NCBI GenBank assembly: GCA_021791195.1
Contig: JAJYXB010000002.1
Location: 1 to 47,636, forward strand
DNA: 47,636 nt
DNA from: Actinomycetes bacterium
Lineage (GTDB): Bacteria; Actinomycetota; Thermoleophilia; BMS3ABIN01
Direction: 5' to 3'
Positions within the stretch are counted from its first letter, which is position 1. Each line of letters opens with the position of its first letter. The notes beneath the pieces were generated by a model. That model was not told the origin of the DNA. It did not search any database and worked only from the letters and a program-made list of their open reading frames with translations. A program made the translations under genes and the position numbers. This document shows, piece after piece, positions 1 through 8,369 of the stretch.

Positions 1-115
1 CCTCCTTGGTGAGCATCGATTCCTCCGTATCGAAGATGGCGTCTTCAAAAACGAAGGATATCGGGTTGCTCACCCTGGGGGACAAATTATTTTGCTGTTT
101 TGAGGAAGTTTAGCG

Positions 116-454
116 TTGCTGCTGACAACCGCCCTGCCTGAAATAATGAGCTGGCTGGATGATAAAAATCCCAATGTCAGGCGCGCTGTAACCGAAGGAC
201 TAAGGATCTGGACCGGCAGGCCATACTTCAGTGATAATCCCGAGATGGCAATCAGGCTTCTTGGTAACTTGAGAGCCGACGAAAGCCAGTACGTCAGAAA
301 ATCAGTCGGCAATGCCCTACGCGACATCAGCAAGAAACACCAGGATTTAATACAAGTGGAGCTTGAGAGCTGGGACAAAGATGACAAGAAAGTTCAGCTG
401 ACTTATAAATTGGCAAATAGGTTTTTAAATAGTAAAACGGAGAAGATCAAATGA
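116..454 (+). CDS. HEAT-repeat protein, C-terminal DNA alkylation repair-like fragment
   Basis: This 112-residue protein contains helical repeats of the type seen in AlkC/AlkD-like DNA glycosylases: a segment NPNVRRAVTEGLR (about residues 19-31) and a second, YVRKSVGNALRDISKKH. Whole family members are about 220-370 residues, so this is at most a C-terminal part. The frame is closed by TGA at 101-103, and the assumed TTG start at 116 has no convincing ribosome site, so the gene is probably truncated or frameshifted at its left end. Its stop overlaps the recombinase start (ATGA, 451-454), which suggests translational coupling. Repair activity is not claimed for the fragment; only the repeat family is supported. 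Confidence 0.5.
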   Translation: MLLTTALPEIMSWLDDKNPNVRRAVTEGLRIWTGRPYFSDNPEMAIRLLGNLRADESQYVRKSVGNALRDISKKHQDLIQVELESWDKDDKKVQLTYKLANRFLNSKTEKIK

Positions 455-1569
455 GATGTGTTATCTACTTACGAGTTTCAACTAGAGAACAGGCGGAGGG
501 CGGTTTTTCCATTCCCGCCCAGCGCGAAGCCTGCCTGAAACTGATTAAGGAAAAGGACTGGTCGCTGGTTGATGAGTATGCGGACCGAGGCGAGTCCGCC
601 AGAAGCACCGCGCGCCCCCAGCTGCAGGAAATGCTCTCACGAGTCACGCAAAAAGATGTGGACGCGGTAATAGTTCACAAGATCGACCGCCTCGCCCGGA
701 ACATGGAAGACCATGTGGCCATCAAAGCAGTGCTAACCCGCTCCGGGGCGCAGCTGGTATCAGTAGTTGAAAACATCGAAGACAGCGCCTCTGGGCGCTT
801 CGTGGAGGGTATCCACGCCCTCATGGCAGAGTTCTACTCCGCCAATCTCTCCTCGGAAGTAAAAAAGGGCCTGCTTCAAAAAGCCAAGTCAGGCGGGATG
901 GTTACAAGAGCCCCGGTCGGCTACAAGAATGTGAGAGACACAATTGAAGGCAAAAGCATTGCCCGGGTCATTCTTGATGAGGATATGGCACCGCTAGTAA
1001 AAGAATGCTTTGAACTGTATTCATCAGGCAATTACTCCCTGGCTGAGATTCAAAGGCTCATGGCCAAGAAGGGTCTGAAGAACAACTTCTCAAAGAAACG
1101 ACCATATCCTGAGTTCTGCAAATCTTCAATCGCGTCGCTACTTCAAAACAAGTTCTATATGGGAGTAGTCACTTACCGAAACGTTGAATATCCGGGACTC
1201 CATGAAGCTCTCGTTGAACCGTCTCTCTTTAACCGCGTCCAGCAAACCTTGAGAAGCCGAGATCAGGCCGGTGAGCGGAAAAGAAAACATCCGCATTATC
1301 TCAAAGGGTCCATCTACTGCGCTGAGTGCGGCTCCCGACTCTCATACCTGATAGCCAAGGGAACGTATGCATATTTCTACTGCCTGGGACAGAAACGGCA
1401 CAACGGTTATTCTCAGAAATATCTGGACGCTATCGAGGTCGAGAAGAAAGTGGAAAAGCTCTACAAAGATATCCAGCTACCCCCAGCGACGGTTAAAAAG
1501 CTAAAGAAGCAACTGGAGGAAGATATAGTAATCAGTCGGCGTCATCAATCCTACAAAGAAAGAGACTGA
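451..1569 (+). CDS. Large serine recombinase, N-terminal part (frame broken at 3' end)
   Basis: This is a site-specific recombinase of the large serine (resolvase/invertase) type. The catalytic serine is Ser10 in YLRVSTREQ, followed by the resolvase core with KIDRLARN. A recombinase domain spans about residues 150-260 and a zinc-ribbon-like segment starts at CAECG. The second half of the ribbon has only one clear Cys (YFYCLGQKRH), so its metal site is atypical. The reading frame stops at 1567-1569, but the family's coiled-coil C-terminus continues at once in another frame (1563-2066). A frameshift or a sequence error is therefore likely. The gene overlaps the preceding HEAT-repeat gene by 4 bases and probably moved the element now sitting at tRNA-Pro. 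Confidence 0.85.
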   Translation: MRCVIYLRVSTREQAEGGFSIPAQREACLKLIKEKDWSLVDEYADRGESARSTARPQLQEMLSRVTQKDVDAVIVHKIDRLARNMEDHVAIKAVLTRSGAQLVSVVENIEDSASGRFVEGIHALMAEFYSANLSSEVKKGLLQKAKSGGMVTRAPVGYKNVRDTIEGKSIARVILDEDMAPLVKECFELYSSGNYSLAEIQRLMAKKGLKNNFSKKRPYPEFCKSSIASLLQNKFYMGVVTYRNVEYPGLHEALVEPSLFNRVQQTLRSRDQAGERKRKHPHYLKGSIYCAECGSRLSYLIAKGTYAYFYCLGQKRHNGYSQKYLDAIEVEKKVEKLYKDIQLPPATVKKLKKQLEEDIVISRRHQSYKERD

Positions 1570-2066
1570 CCAAGAATATTGATGAGCTGACAGACAAAAG
1601 ATACAAGCTGGTTGAAGCTTACTACGCCGGTGCTATCGCAATTGATATTTTAAAAGGCGAGCAGGAACGGCTGGTAAATGAAATTGGGGACTGCGAGGAG
1701 AAACTGAGAGTCCTGGATGGTAAATACGATAACATCCAAGAATTATTGGAAAGAGCTATCAACTTGGCAGGCAACTGCCATAAGGCTTATCTAAAGGCTG
1801 GACCTGATAACAGGAGGCTCCTGAATCAGACCTTCTTTGAGAAAATCTTCGTTGGTGACGGCGATTTGAAAGACCCTGAATACAGCGATCTCTTCCGTGA
1901 GCTTTTTTCAGGCACCGGTTTGAATAAGTCAAGTCTGGTCGGGGTGGGCGGATTTGAACCGCCGACCTCACGGTCCCGAACCGTGCGCTCTACCAAGCTG
2001 AGCCACACCCCGAATCCACGCGAAGTAAAAGCCGAGTACTGGATGCCCGGCCGAAGGATATTCTAA
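1563..2066 (+). pseudogene. Serine recombinase C-terminal part in shifted frame
   Basis: This frame is open from about 1503 and, from 1563, encodes the expected recombinase coiled coil and tail, including VEAYYAGAIAIDILKGEQER, a segment typical of the C-terminal domain of large serine recombinases. It is displaced by -1 relative to the upstream frame; rereading one A near 1560 would join the two into one protein of about 540 residues. The last ~40 codons run antisense through tRNA-Pro, giving the familiar artefactual peptide VGVGGFEPPTSR. The end at 2066 is therefore that of the open frame, not necessarily of the original protein. Confidence 0.65.
1936..2012 (-). tRNA. tRNA-Pro (anticodon CGG)
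   Basis: On the minus strand the cloverleaf folds with a 7-bp acceptor stem (CGGGGTG with CACCCCG), a D arm (GCTCAGCTTGGTAGAGC), an anticodon stem CACGG/CCGTG enclosing loop TTCGGGA with anticodon CGG, and a T arm with GGTTCAAATCC. CCA is encoded at 1938-1936. The serine recombinase ends against and overlaps the 3' half, making this the likely attachment site. Confidence 0.95.
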
Positions 2067-2130
2067 CACAGAGATCGTTCCCCTGGCGCCTGTACAGCCG
2101 CCAGTGCGATCATCCGTCCGCCAAATAACA

Positions 2131-2148
2131 GGGCCCCGTCAGGGGCCC
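2131..2148 (-). terminator. Hairpin downstream of pilT
   Basis: The inverted repeat GGGCCCC / GGGGCCC with a 4-base loop lies 24 bases past the pilT stop. On the minus strand it is followed by TGTTATTT, which is only weakly U-rich, so it may act as a terminator or only protect the 3' end. Confidence 0.45.
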
Positions 2149-2171
2149 GTATCGACTGATGTTGCCAAACC

Positions 2172-3269
2172 TCACACCACGCCGCTGATCAGCGAGACAT
2201 CGTAGCCTTCCTGCTGCGCCATCAGCTTGAAGTCGTGCGGGCTGCTGGCCACCAGGGCGGCGTCCTGCAGAGTAACCATGCCTTCGCGGTACAGCTCCAG
2301 CAACGACTGGTCGAACGTCCTCATGCCGTAATAATCGCCTTCGCTGATTGCGTCCTGGATCTTGTATGTCTGATCCGAGTCCATGACCAGATCGCGGATG
2401 CGCTTGGTCATCACCATCAGTTCCAGCGCCGGCACGCGGCCCTTGCCGTCGGCGCGCTGCAAAAGCCGCTGCGAGACGACGCCGCGCAGCGAGCCCGCCA
2501 GCAGGATGCGCACCTGCTTCTGCTGGTGCAGCGGGAAGAAATCGATGATGCGGTTGATTGTCTCGCTGACATCGATCGTGTGCAGCGTGCTCAGCACCAG
2601 GTGACCGGTCTGGGCGGCGGTCAGCGCCGTACGCACTGTTTCCAGATCGCGCATCTCGCCGATGAAGATCACGTCGGGGTCCTGCCTGAGCACGTACCGG
2701 AGCGCCGTGGAATAACTGCGCGTGTCGATGCCGATCTCACGCTGGTTGATCATCGACTTGTTGTCGCGGTGCAGGATCTCGATCGGATCCTCGATGGTAA
2801 CGATGTGGCGGCGTACGTTCTGATTGATATGATCGATCATCGCCGCCAGCGTCGTCGTCTTGCCACTGCCAGTGGTGCCAGTGACCAGTATCATGCCGCG
2901 CGGCTCCAGGGCCAACCGCTTCAGCAGCGGCGGCAGATGCAGGTCCTCGAAGCTGGGGATCTTGCCCACCACCTGGCGCATGGCGATGCTGATGCTGCCC
3001 CGCTGCCGGAAGATGTTGACCCGGAACCTGCCAACGCCACTTAAACCGTAGGCGAAATCGATCTCGTTCTGTTCGGAAAAGACGGCAATCTGCTTGTCGC
3101 TCATCACCGAAGCGGCACACTCCTTCATGTCCTCCGGATTAACAGCCTGCTCGTCAAAGATGTAAAGTTCGCCGTCAACCCGGATTACCGGCGGACTGCC
3201 GGCCTTCAGATGCAGGTCGGATGCGCCCCGCTGCACCATGATCTGCAATAATTCATTGATACTCTTCAT
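2172..3269 (-). CDS. pilT: Type IV pilus retraction ATPase PilT
   Basis: This is the PilT hexameric ATPase that depolymerises type IV pili for twitching motility. It has 365 residues, close to the family's usual size. An N-terminal PAS-like region contains ASDLHLKAGSPPVIRVDGEL. The Walker A motif GTTGSGKTT lies at about residues 131-139, followed by the Asp box, Walker B (DPDVIFIGEMRD, about 197-208) and the His box AQTGHLVLSTLHT. AGGAGG lies about 10 bases before the ATG. No other pilus genes are in the window, so a solitary retraction ATPase or a dispersed pilus system is implied. The family call is firm; PilU or a general PilT-like role cannot be excluded. Confidence 0.93.
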   Translation of the reverse strand: MKSINELLQIMVQRGASDLHLKAGSPPVIRVDGELYIFDEQAVNPEDMKECAASVMSDKQIAVFSEQNEIDFAYGLSGVGRFRVNIFRQRGSISIAMRQVVGKIPSFEDLHLPPLLKRLALEPRGMILVTGTTGSGKTTTLAAMIDHINQNVRRHIVTIEDPIEILHRDNKSMINQREIGIDTRSYSTALRYVLRQDPDVIFIGEMRDLETVRTALTAAQTGHLVLSTLHTIDVSETINRIIDFFPLHQQKQVRILLAGSLRGVVSQRLLQRADGKGRVPALELMVMTKRIRDLVMDSDQTYKIQDAISEGDYYGMRTFDQSLLELYREGMVTLQDAALVASSPHDFKLMAQQEGYDVSLISGVV

Positions 3270-3507
3270 GAAGATTCAGCCTCCTGCCCGTTTCATGCGT
3301 GCATAAGTCCATGTCTATAATTTTTTCGGAAGCCGCGGGATCATTCTTAAGGCCGGCGGAGGCCCGCTGCAGGCGTTTTCATGGGCGCGGGGCTTTCCCT
3401 GGCAGGGCCTTTGCACCTATGCTAAGCTATTTGGCGGCCGCAGACCGCCTTTGTGCCCGAGCCCGCCGGGGCCACCGGGCCCCGGTGCTGCAGGCCCTCC
3501 CAAACGC

Positions 3508-3581
3508 TGAGGCGTCGTCTAATGGTAGGACAGCGGACTCTGGATCCGCCGGTGGAGGTTCGAGTCCTCCCGCCTCAGCCA
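3508..3581 (+). tRNA. tRNA-Gln (anticodon CTG)
   Basis: The acceptor stem pairs TGAGGCG with CGCCTCA, the anticodon arm is GCGGA/TCCGC around loop CTCTGGA (anticodon CTG), the T arm contains GGTTCGAGTCC, and CCA is encoded at 3579-3581. The roughly 240 bases between pilT and this tRNA (3270-3507) contain only GC-rich repeats and no gene that I can support. Confidence 0.95.
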
Positions 3582-3688
3582 GATATCCCCCATCGGCCGC
3601 CGCTTGACCCAGGCAGGAATGGCATCCCGCTGTTTTGAATATGAATGCGGATGCGACGTGCCGGTCCATTCTTCTGATGGAGTCATCT

Positions 3689-4580
<892 letters not shown>

Positions 4581-4594
<14 letters not shown>

Positions 4595-5384
4595 GAATCT
4601 GCTGCACCGGGGGCTGGCGGACCGGCGTGTTTCGCTGCTGGTGTACGCCTGCGGCCTGGCCGCCTATTCGATCTTCATCGTCGCCATCTGGTCGTCGTTC
4701 AAGAACACCCAGATCGAACAGCTGTGGAACAGTTATCCTGAATCGCTGAGAAAGGCTTTCGGCGCCAGCATCAACCTGGGCACCTTCGACGGCTTTTTCA
4801 CACTCGAGTTCCTCAACCAGATGTGGCCGCTGGTGCTGAGCGTCTTCTCCATCGGATTCGCGAGCGCGTCGCTGGCAGGCGAAGTGGAGAAGGGGACGAT
4901 GGAGATGTTGCTGGCGCAGCCAGTGGCGCGGCGCACGGTGGTCGCCGCGCGTCATTTGCTGTACTCACTGACGCTACTGGCGCTGATCGCCACGACGCTC
5001 GTCCCGGTGATCGTGGGCGCCCCTATCGTCGGCGGCTCCATCAGCTATACAGGCCTGGCCGCGCTGAGCCTGCAGGCATTCCTGTTCTTTGCGGCCATCG
5101 GCTCCTACAGCTTCTTCTTCGCCGCAATCTTCAGTTCGCGCTCCCTTGCCATCTTCGTGTCCGCGGGGGTGCTTATCTTTGCCTATGCCCTGGACATCAT
5201 GTCAAAATTCAATGATTTCATCAATCACTTTCATTTCCTCTCGCTTTTCAATTACTATGATCCCTACCGCTACCTGCATGACGCCTCATTCGCCTGGGGC
5301 GACCTGGCTGTACTGGCGGGAACCATCGTCATCAGCACGGCCGCGGCGGTACTGTGGTTTGAAAGACGCGACATTGCTGTGTAA
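4581..5384 (+). CDS. ABC-2 type transporter permease
   Basis: This 267-residue membrane protein has about six hydrophobic segments: near residues 15-38, 80-100, 125-150, 160-180, 185-205 and a last one near 240-258. Between segments 2 and 3 is the conserved ABC-2 stretch SLAGEVEKGTMEMLLAQPV, typical of permeases working with the ATPase encoded just upstream. The start overlaps the ATPase gene by 14 bases, so the two are translated together. The protein ends in the short basic tail FERRDIAV. It probably exports a lipid, peptide or drug-like compound; the sequence does not say which. Confidence 0.87.
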
Positions 5385-5451
5385 AATCTGCATTCGGGCC
5401 GGGAATGGAACCGCTTCCGCACGGGGGACATTCGTCTGCGAGCCCAAATCT

Positions 5452-5527
5452 GGCGCATTCGTCTAGTGGCCTAGGACGCCGCCCTCTCACGGCGGTAGCA
5501 GGGGTTCAAATCCCCTATGCGCTACCA
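5452..5527 (+). tRNA. tRNA-Glu (anticodon CTC)
   Basis: The acceptor stem pairs GGCGCAT with ATGCGCT (a G-U pair at position 1-72), the anticodon arm is CCGCC/GGCGG around loop CTCTCAC (anticodon CTC), the T arm holds GGTTCAAATCC, and CCA is encoded at 5525-5527. It lies tail to tail with the flavodiiron gene, 8 bases away, and gltX is close by. Confidence 0.94.
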
Positions 5528-5535
5528 AATCTTTT

Positions 5536-6723
5536 TTATTCTGCGGCCCGCGCCCATTCGGCCGCGGCGCGGCCGAAGTCCCGGCAGGCCTGCAGGCCCT
5601 CGGCATCGGGGAAGAACCTGTTGGTAAGGGCCGGCTGGTACACCTGATGCCCCTCCGCCTCCAGCAGCCTGATCAGCTTCGGCACCGAGCCGCCGCCCCA
5701 GCCGAAAGAACCCAGGCAGCCCACGTGCATCCCCTTGATGCGCGGCACGCGCAGGTAAGGAATTAAGGCTTCCACCGGTGGGTAGATGCCGCTTTCAAAG
5801 GTCGGCGAGGCCAGCAGGACCAGCCTGCTGTTGAAGGCGTCGGCGATGATCTCGCTGAGGTCGCTGCGCTCCAGATCGTATACGCGCACAGGCAGGCCGG
5901 CGGCGGCCACTCCTTCTGCCGCTGCTCCCACCATGCGCCGCGTGGCGCCCCACATGCTCGCGAAGGCGATGACAGCCTTCTCTTCAAGCTCGAGTCTGGC
6001 CCACGAGGCGTAGTTTTCCAGCAGCAGGCCGACGTCGCCGCCGCGCCAGCAGGGACCGTGTGACGGCGCCACCGTGTTGATTTCAAGCGGTTCGAGCTTT
6101 GCCATCGCCTGCAACAGCGCCTTCCGGTAAGCGCAGATGAGAAAGGCAAAATACTTTTTCGTCTCGGCGAGCACGGCCTGGCAACCCAGCTGATCGGCAA
6201 AACGCTGCGTGGAGGCGATATGGGCGCCGAATGCGTCACAGGAAAACAGCGTCGCGCTGGCCGGATCGTAGGTGAACATCGTCTCCGGCCAGTGCAGCAG
6301 CGGCGCATGAATAAACCGGAGGCTGCGTCTGCCGATGTCCAGCTCTTCGCCGTCTTCCACCGCGCGCACGTTCCAGCCGCCGTGATAGATGTGCTCCAGC
6401 CGCTTGACGCCGTCCTTTGTGGCCAGAAGCCGGGCTTTGGGGACAGCCGCCATGATCGTTTCCAGGTTACCGGAATGGTCGGGCTCGGCGTGGTTGGAGA
6501 TTACATAATCGATCGAGGCCGGATCGGCGATGGCGGCTATGTGTTCCCGGTGGATATCGGCCTGAGGCGCGCGCACGCCGTCGATCAGCACCGTCTTCTC
6601 GTCGACGATCAGGTAAGAGTTGTACGTGGTGCCCCGGGGAGTTGTCAGGCCATGGAAGCGGCGCGCATCCCAGTCGACGGCCCCTACCCAGTACACTCCC
6701 GCGGCAAGCTCAACATGTGGCAT
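5536..6723 (-). CDS. A-type flavodiiron protein (FprA-like)
   Basis: Flavodiiron proteins reduce O2 to water or NO to N2O and protect anaerobes and microaerobes; some take electrons from F420H2 or rubredoxin. The N-terminal metallo-beta-lactamase domain keeps all expected diiron ligands: His78, Glu80, Asp82 and His83 in HAEPDH, His144 in HWPETM, Asp163 in SCDAFG and His222 in PSHGP. The C-terminal half is a flavodoxin domain (FASMWGATRRM, then TFESGIYPP) for FMN. The ATG at 6723 has GGAGG 8 bases upstream and is preferred over a longer frame to 6756. There is no fused rubredoxin or flavin reductase domain. It suggests an oxygen-sensitive lifestyle. Confidence 0.92.
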   Translation of the reverse strand: MPHVELAAGVYWVGAVDWDARRFHGLTTPRGTTYNSYLIVDEKTVLIDGVRAPQADIHREHIAAIADPASIDYVISNHAEPDHSGNLETIMAAVPKARLLATKDGVKRLEHIYHGGWNVRAVEDGEELDIGRRSLRFIHAPLLHWPETMFTYDPASATLFSCDAFGAHIASTQRFADQLGCQAVLAETKKYFAFLICAYRKALLQAMAKLEPLEINTVAPSHGPCWRGGDVGLLLENYASWARLELEEKAVIAFASMWGATRRMVGAAAEGVAAAGLPVRVYDLERSDLSEIIADAFNSRLVLLASPTFESGIYPPVEALIPYLRVPRIKGMHVGCLGSFGWGGGSVPKLIRLLEAEGHQVYQPALTNRFFPDAEGLQACRDFGRAAAEWARAAE

Positions 6724-6818
6724 CGCCCGAACCTCCAAGTGCTTTATGAGGTTCATTCCCCGATGAGGCCCGATCCAATCGACGGCGCACGGCGCCTCCG
6801 GCGCAGCCCCCGCGGCGG

Positions 6819-8291
6819 CTACTGTGCCAGCATGCCAAGCGCTGCATCGATGCGGCTGATGCTCTCCTCCCGGCCCAGGACTGCCAGCGTTTCAAACATG
6901 CCGGGCGTGACCAGCTTGCCGCTGAGCGCGATCCGGAGCGGCTGCAGGAACTTCCCCAGTTTCAGCTCCATGGAGTCGGCGGCAGCTCTCAGGGCGGTTT
7001 CGACCGCCTCGATCCCGAAGCTGTCCAGCTGGCGCAGGGTCTCCGCCGCCGTGCTGAGGATCTGCCGCGCGGCGCCGTCTTTCTTCAGCTTGGCCAGCGC
7101 TTTCTCCTCGAAGCTCACCGGCAGGAAAAAGAAATCGGTCAACTCCACGAAGTCTGCCAGCGTTTTCATCTTCTCCTGCGTCAACGGCACCAGATCACCG
7201 ACGCTGGGCCTGCCATCCTCTCCCGGCAAACCGGCCAGCCGCGTATCCTCCAGAAATTCCTCGATCCTGACCGTCAGTCCGGCTGCGTCCATCTCCCTGA
7301 TGTAGTGCCCGTTCATCCACAACAGTTTTTCGTTGTCGAAGACAGCGGCGGTCACGCCCACACGCTCCAGGGAAAAATTGCGAACCAGTTCATCCATGCT
7401 AAAAAGGGTGGTCTCGGCATCATAGCTCCATCCCAGCAGCGCCAGATAGTTGTTCAGCGCCTCCCGGACAAAACCGCGGGCGCGAAACTCTTCAACGGAA
7501 ACATCGCCATGCCGCTTCGAAAGCGGCGCCCGGTCACTTCCGAGTATCAACGGCAGATGCGCGTATACAGGCGCCGCGGCGCCCAGCGCCTCCAGCAGCA
7601 GCAGCTGGCGCGGTGTATTGGGCAGGTGGTCATCGCCGCGGATGACATGCGAGATTCGCATCGCGGCGTCATCGACAGCCACGGCAAAATTATAGGTCGG
7701 CACGCCGCTGGAGCGCACGATGATGAAATCCCCCAGCTGGGCATTATCGAACTCGACGTCGCCTTTGACCCGGTCCCTGACGACGGTCTTTCCGGCTGCC
7801 GGCGTCCGGAAGCGGATGACGGCCTCGCGCCCCTCCGCCCTGCACTCCTGCGCCTCTGTCACGCTCAGCTCGCGGCAGCGGCCCTGGTAGACGACCGGCC
7901 TGCCCTCGGCGCGGGCCCGGGCGCGCTCGGCCTCCAGCTCTGCCGGAGTGCAGTAACAGTGATAAGCCTTCCCCTCCGCCAGCAGGCGCCCGGCGGCCCC
8001 GCGGTAGAGCTCCGTGCGCTCCATCTGCCTGTACGGCCCGAACTCACCGCCGGTCTCCGGTCCCTCATTCCAGTCCAGTCCCAGCCAGCGCATGCTGGAT
8101 ATTATTTGCCGGACGGCCTCATCCGTGGACCGGGAGAGGTCGGTGTCCTCGATGCGCAGCACAAACCGGCCTGCGCGGCCGCGGGCGAAAAGCCAGTTGT
8201 AAAGAGCGGTCCTGGCGCCGCCCACGTGCAGGTGCCCGGTGGGGCTGGGCGCGAACCTCACCCGAACCGCGTCATTCTCTTGCTGACTCAA
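6819..8291 (-). CDS. gltX: Glutamyl-tRNA synthetase
   Basis: This class I aminoacyl-tRNA synthetase charges tRNA-Glu. The 490-residue length is normal for bacteria. The HIGH-type motif is SPTGHLHVGGART near residue 20 and the KMSKS-type motif is APLSKRHGD near residue 260, followed by the helical anticodon-binding half. The start is TTG with GGAG 6 bases upstream. The leucine-rich C-terminus is complete. The gene stands between the flavodiiron and NlpC/P60 genes on the same strand and is separated from the latter by an intrinsic terminator, so it probably has its own promoter. Whether it also misacylates tRNA-Gln cannot be told from sequence. Confidence 0.96.
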   Translation of the reverse strand: MSQQENDAVRVRFAPSPTGHLHVGGARTALYNWLFARGRAGRFVLRIEDTDLSRSTDEAVRQIISSMRWLGLDWNEGPETGGEFGPYRQMERTELYRGAAGRLLAEGKAYHCYCTPAELEAERARARAEGRPVVYQGRCRELSVTEAQECRAEGREAVIRFRTPAAGKTVVRDRVKGDVEFDNAQLGDFIIVRSSGVPTYNFAVAVDDAAMRISHVIRGDDHLPNTPRQLLLLEALGAAAPVYAHLPLILGSDRAPLSKRHGDVSVEEFRARGFVREALNNYLALLGWSYDAETTLFSMDELVRNFSLERVGVTAAVFDNEKLLWMNGHYIREMDAAGLTVRIEEFLEDTRLAGLPGEDGRPSVGDLVPLTQEKMKTLADFVELTDFFFLPVSFEEKALAKLKKDGAARQILSTAAETLRQLDSFGIEAVETALRAAADSMELKLGKFLQPLRIALSGKLVTPGMFETLAVLGREESISRIDAALGMLAQ

Positions 8292-8318
8292 ATCAAACTC
8301 CGATTACTGGATATTGGA

Positions 8319-8346
8319 CAAAAAAGAGCCCGGATAAACCGGGCTC
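8319..8346 (-). terminator. Intrinsic terminator of the NlpC/P60 gene
   Basis: On the minus strand an 8-bp stem GAGCCCGG/CCGGGCTC with a short loop (8326-8346) is followed directly by six T residues. It lies 24 bases past the NlpC/P60 stop codon and upstream of gltX, so it insulates the two genes. Confidence 0.88.
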
Positions 8347-8369
8347 TCGTATAGCCATTGTTTGCCGGA

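Larger units (their letters stand above)
1..1938. mobile_element. Probable end of an integrative element at tRNA-Pro (partial)
   Basis: The first 1.9 kb is visibly richer in A+T than the rest of the window and carries a large serine recombinase whose 3' end abuts the CCA end of tRNA-Pro. Integrases that lie next to the 3' end of a tRNA gene are the standard arrangement for elements that integrate there. The other end would lie left of the window, so no direct repeat of the tRNA 3' end can be looked for here. The boundary at 1938 is inferred from the tRNA, not from a visible att repeat. Confidence 0.5.

Noticed and set aside
1759-2066. Open frames crossing tRNA-Pro on both strands (peptides with GFEPPTSR)
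   Set aside because: They are translations of the tRNA gene, a well-known annotation artefact; only the recombinase part upstream of the tRNA is supported.
2235-3051. Long open frames opposite pilT
   Set aside because: They are antisense shadows in GC-rich coding DNA, rich in His/Gln/Arg and without ribosome sites or family motifs.
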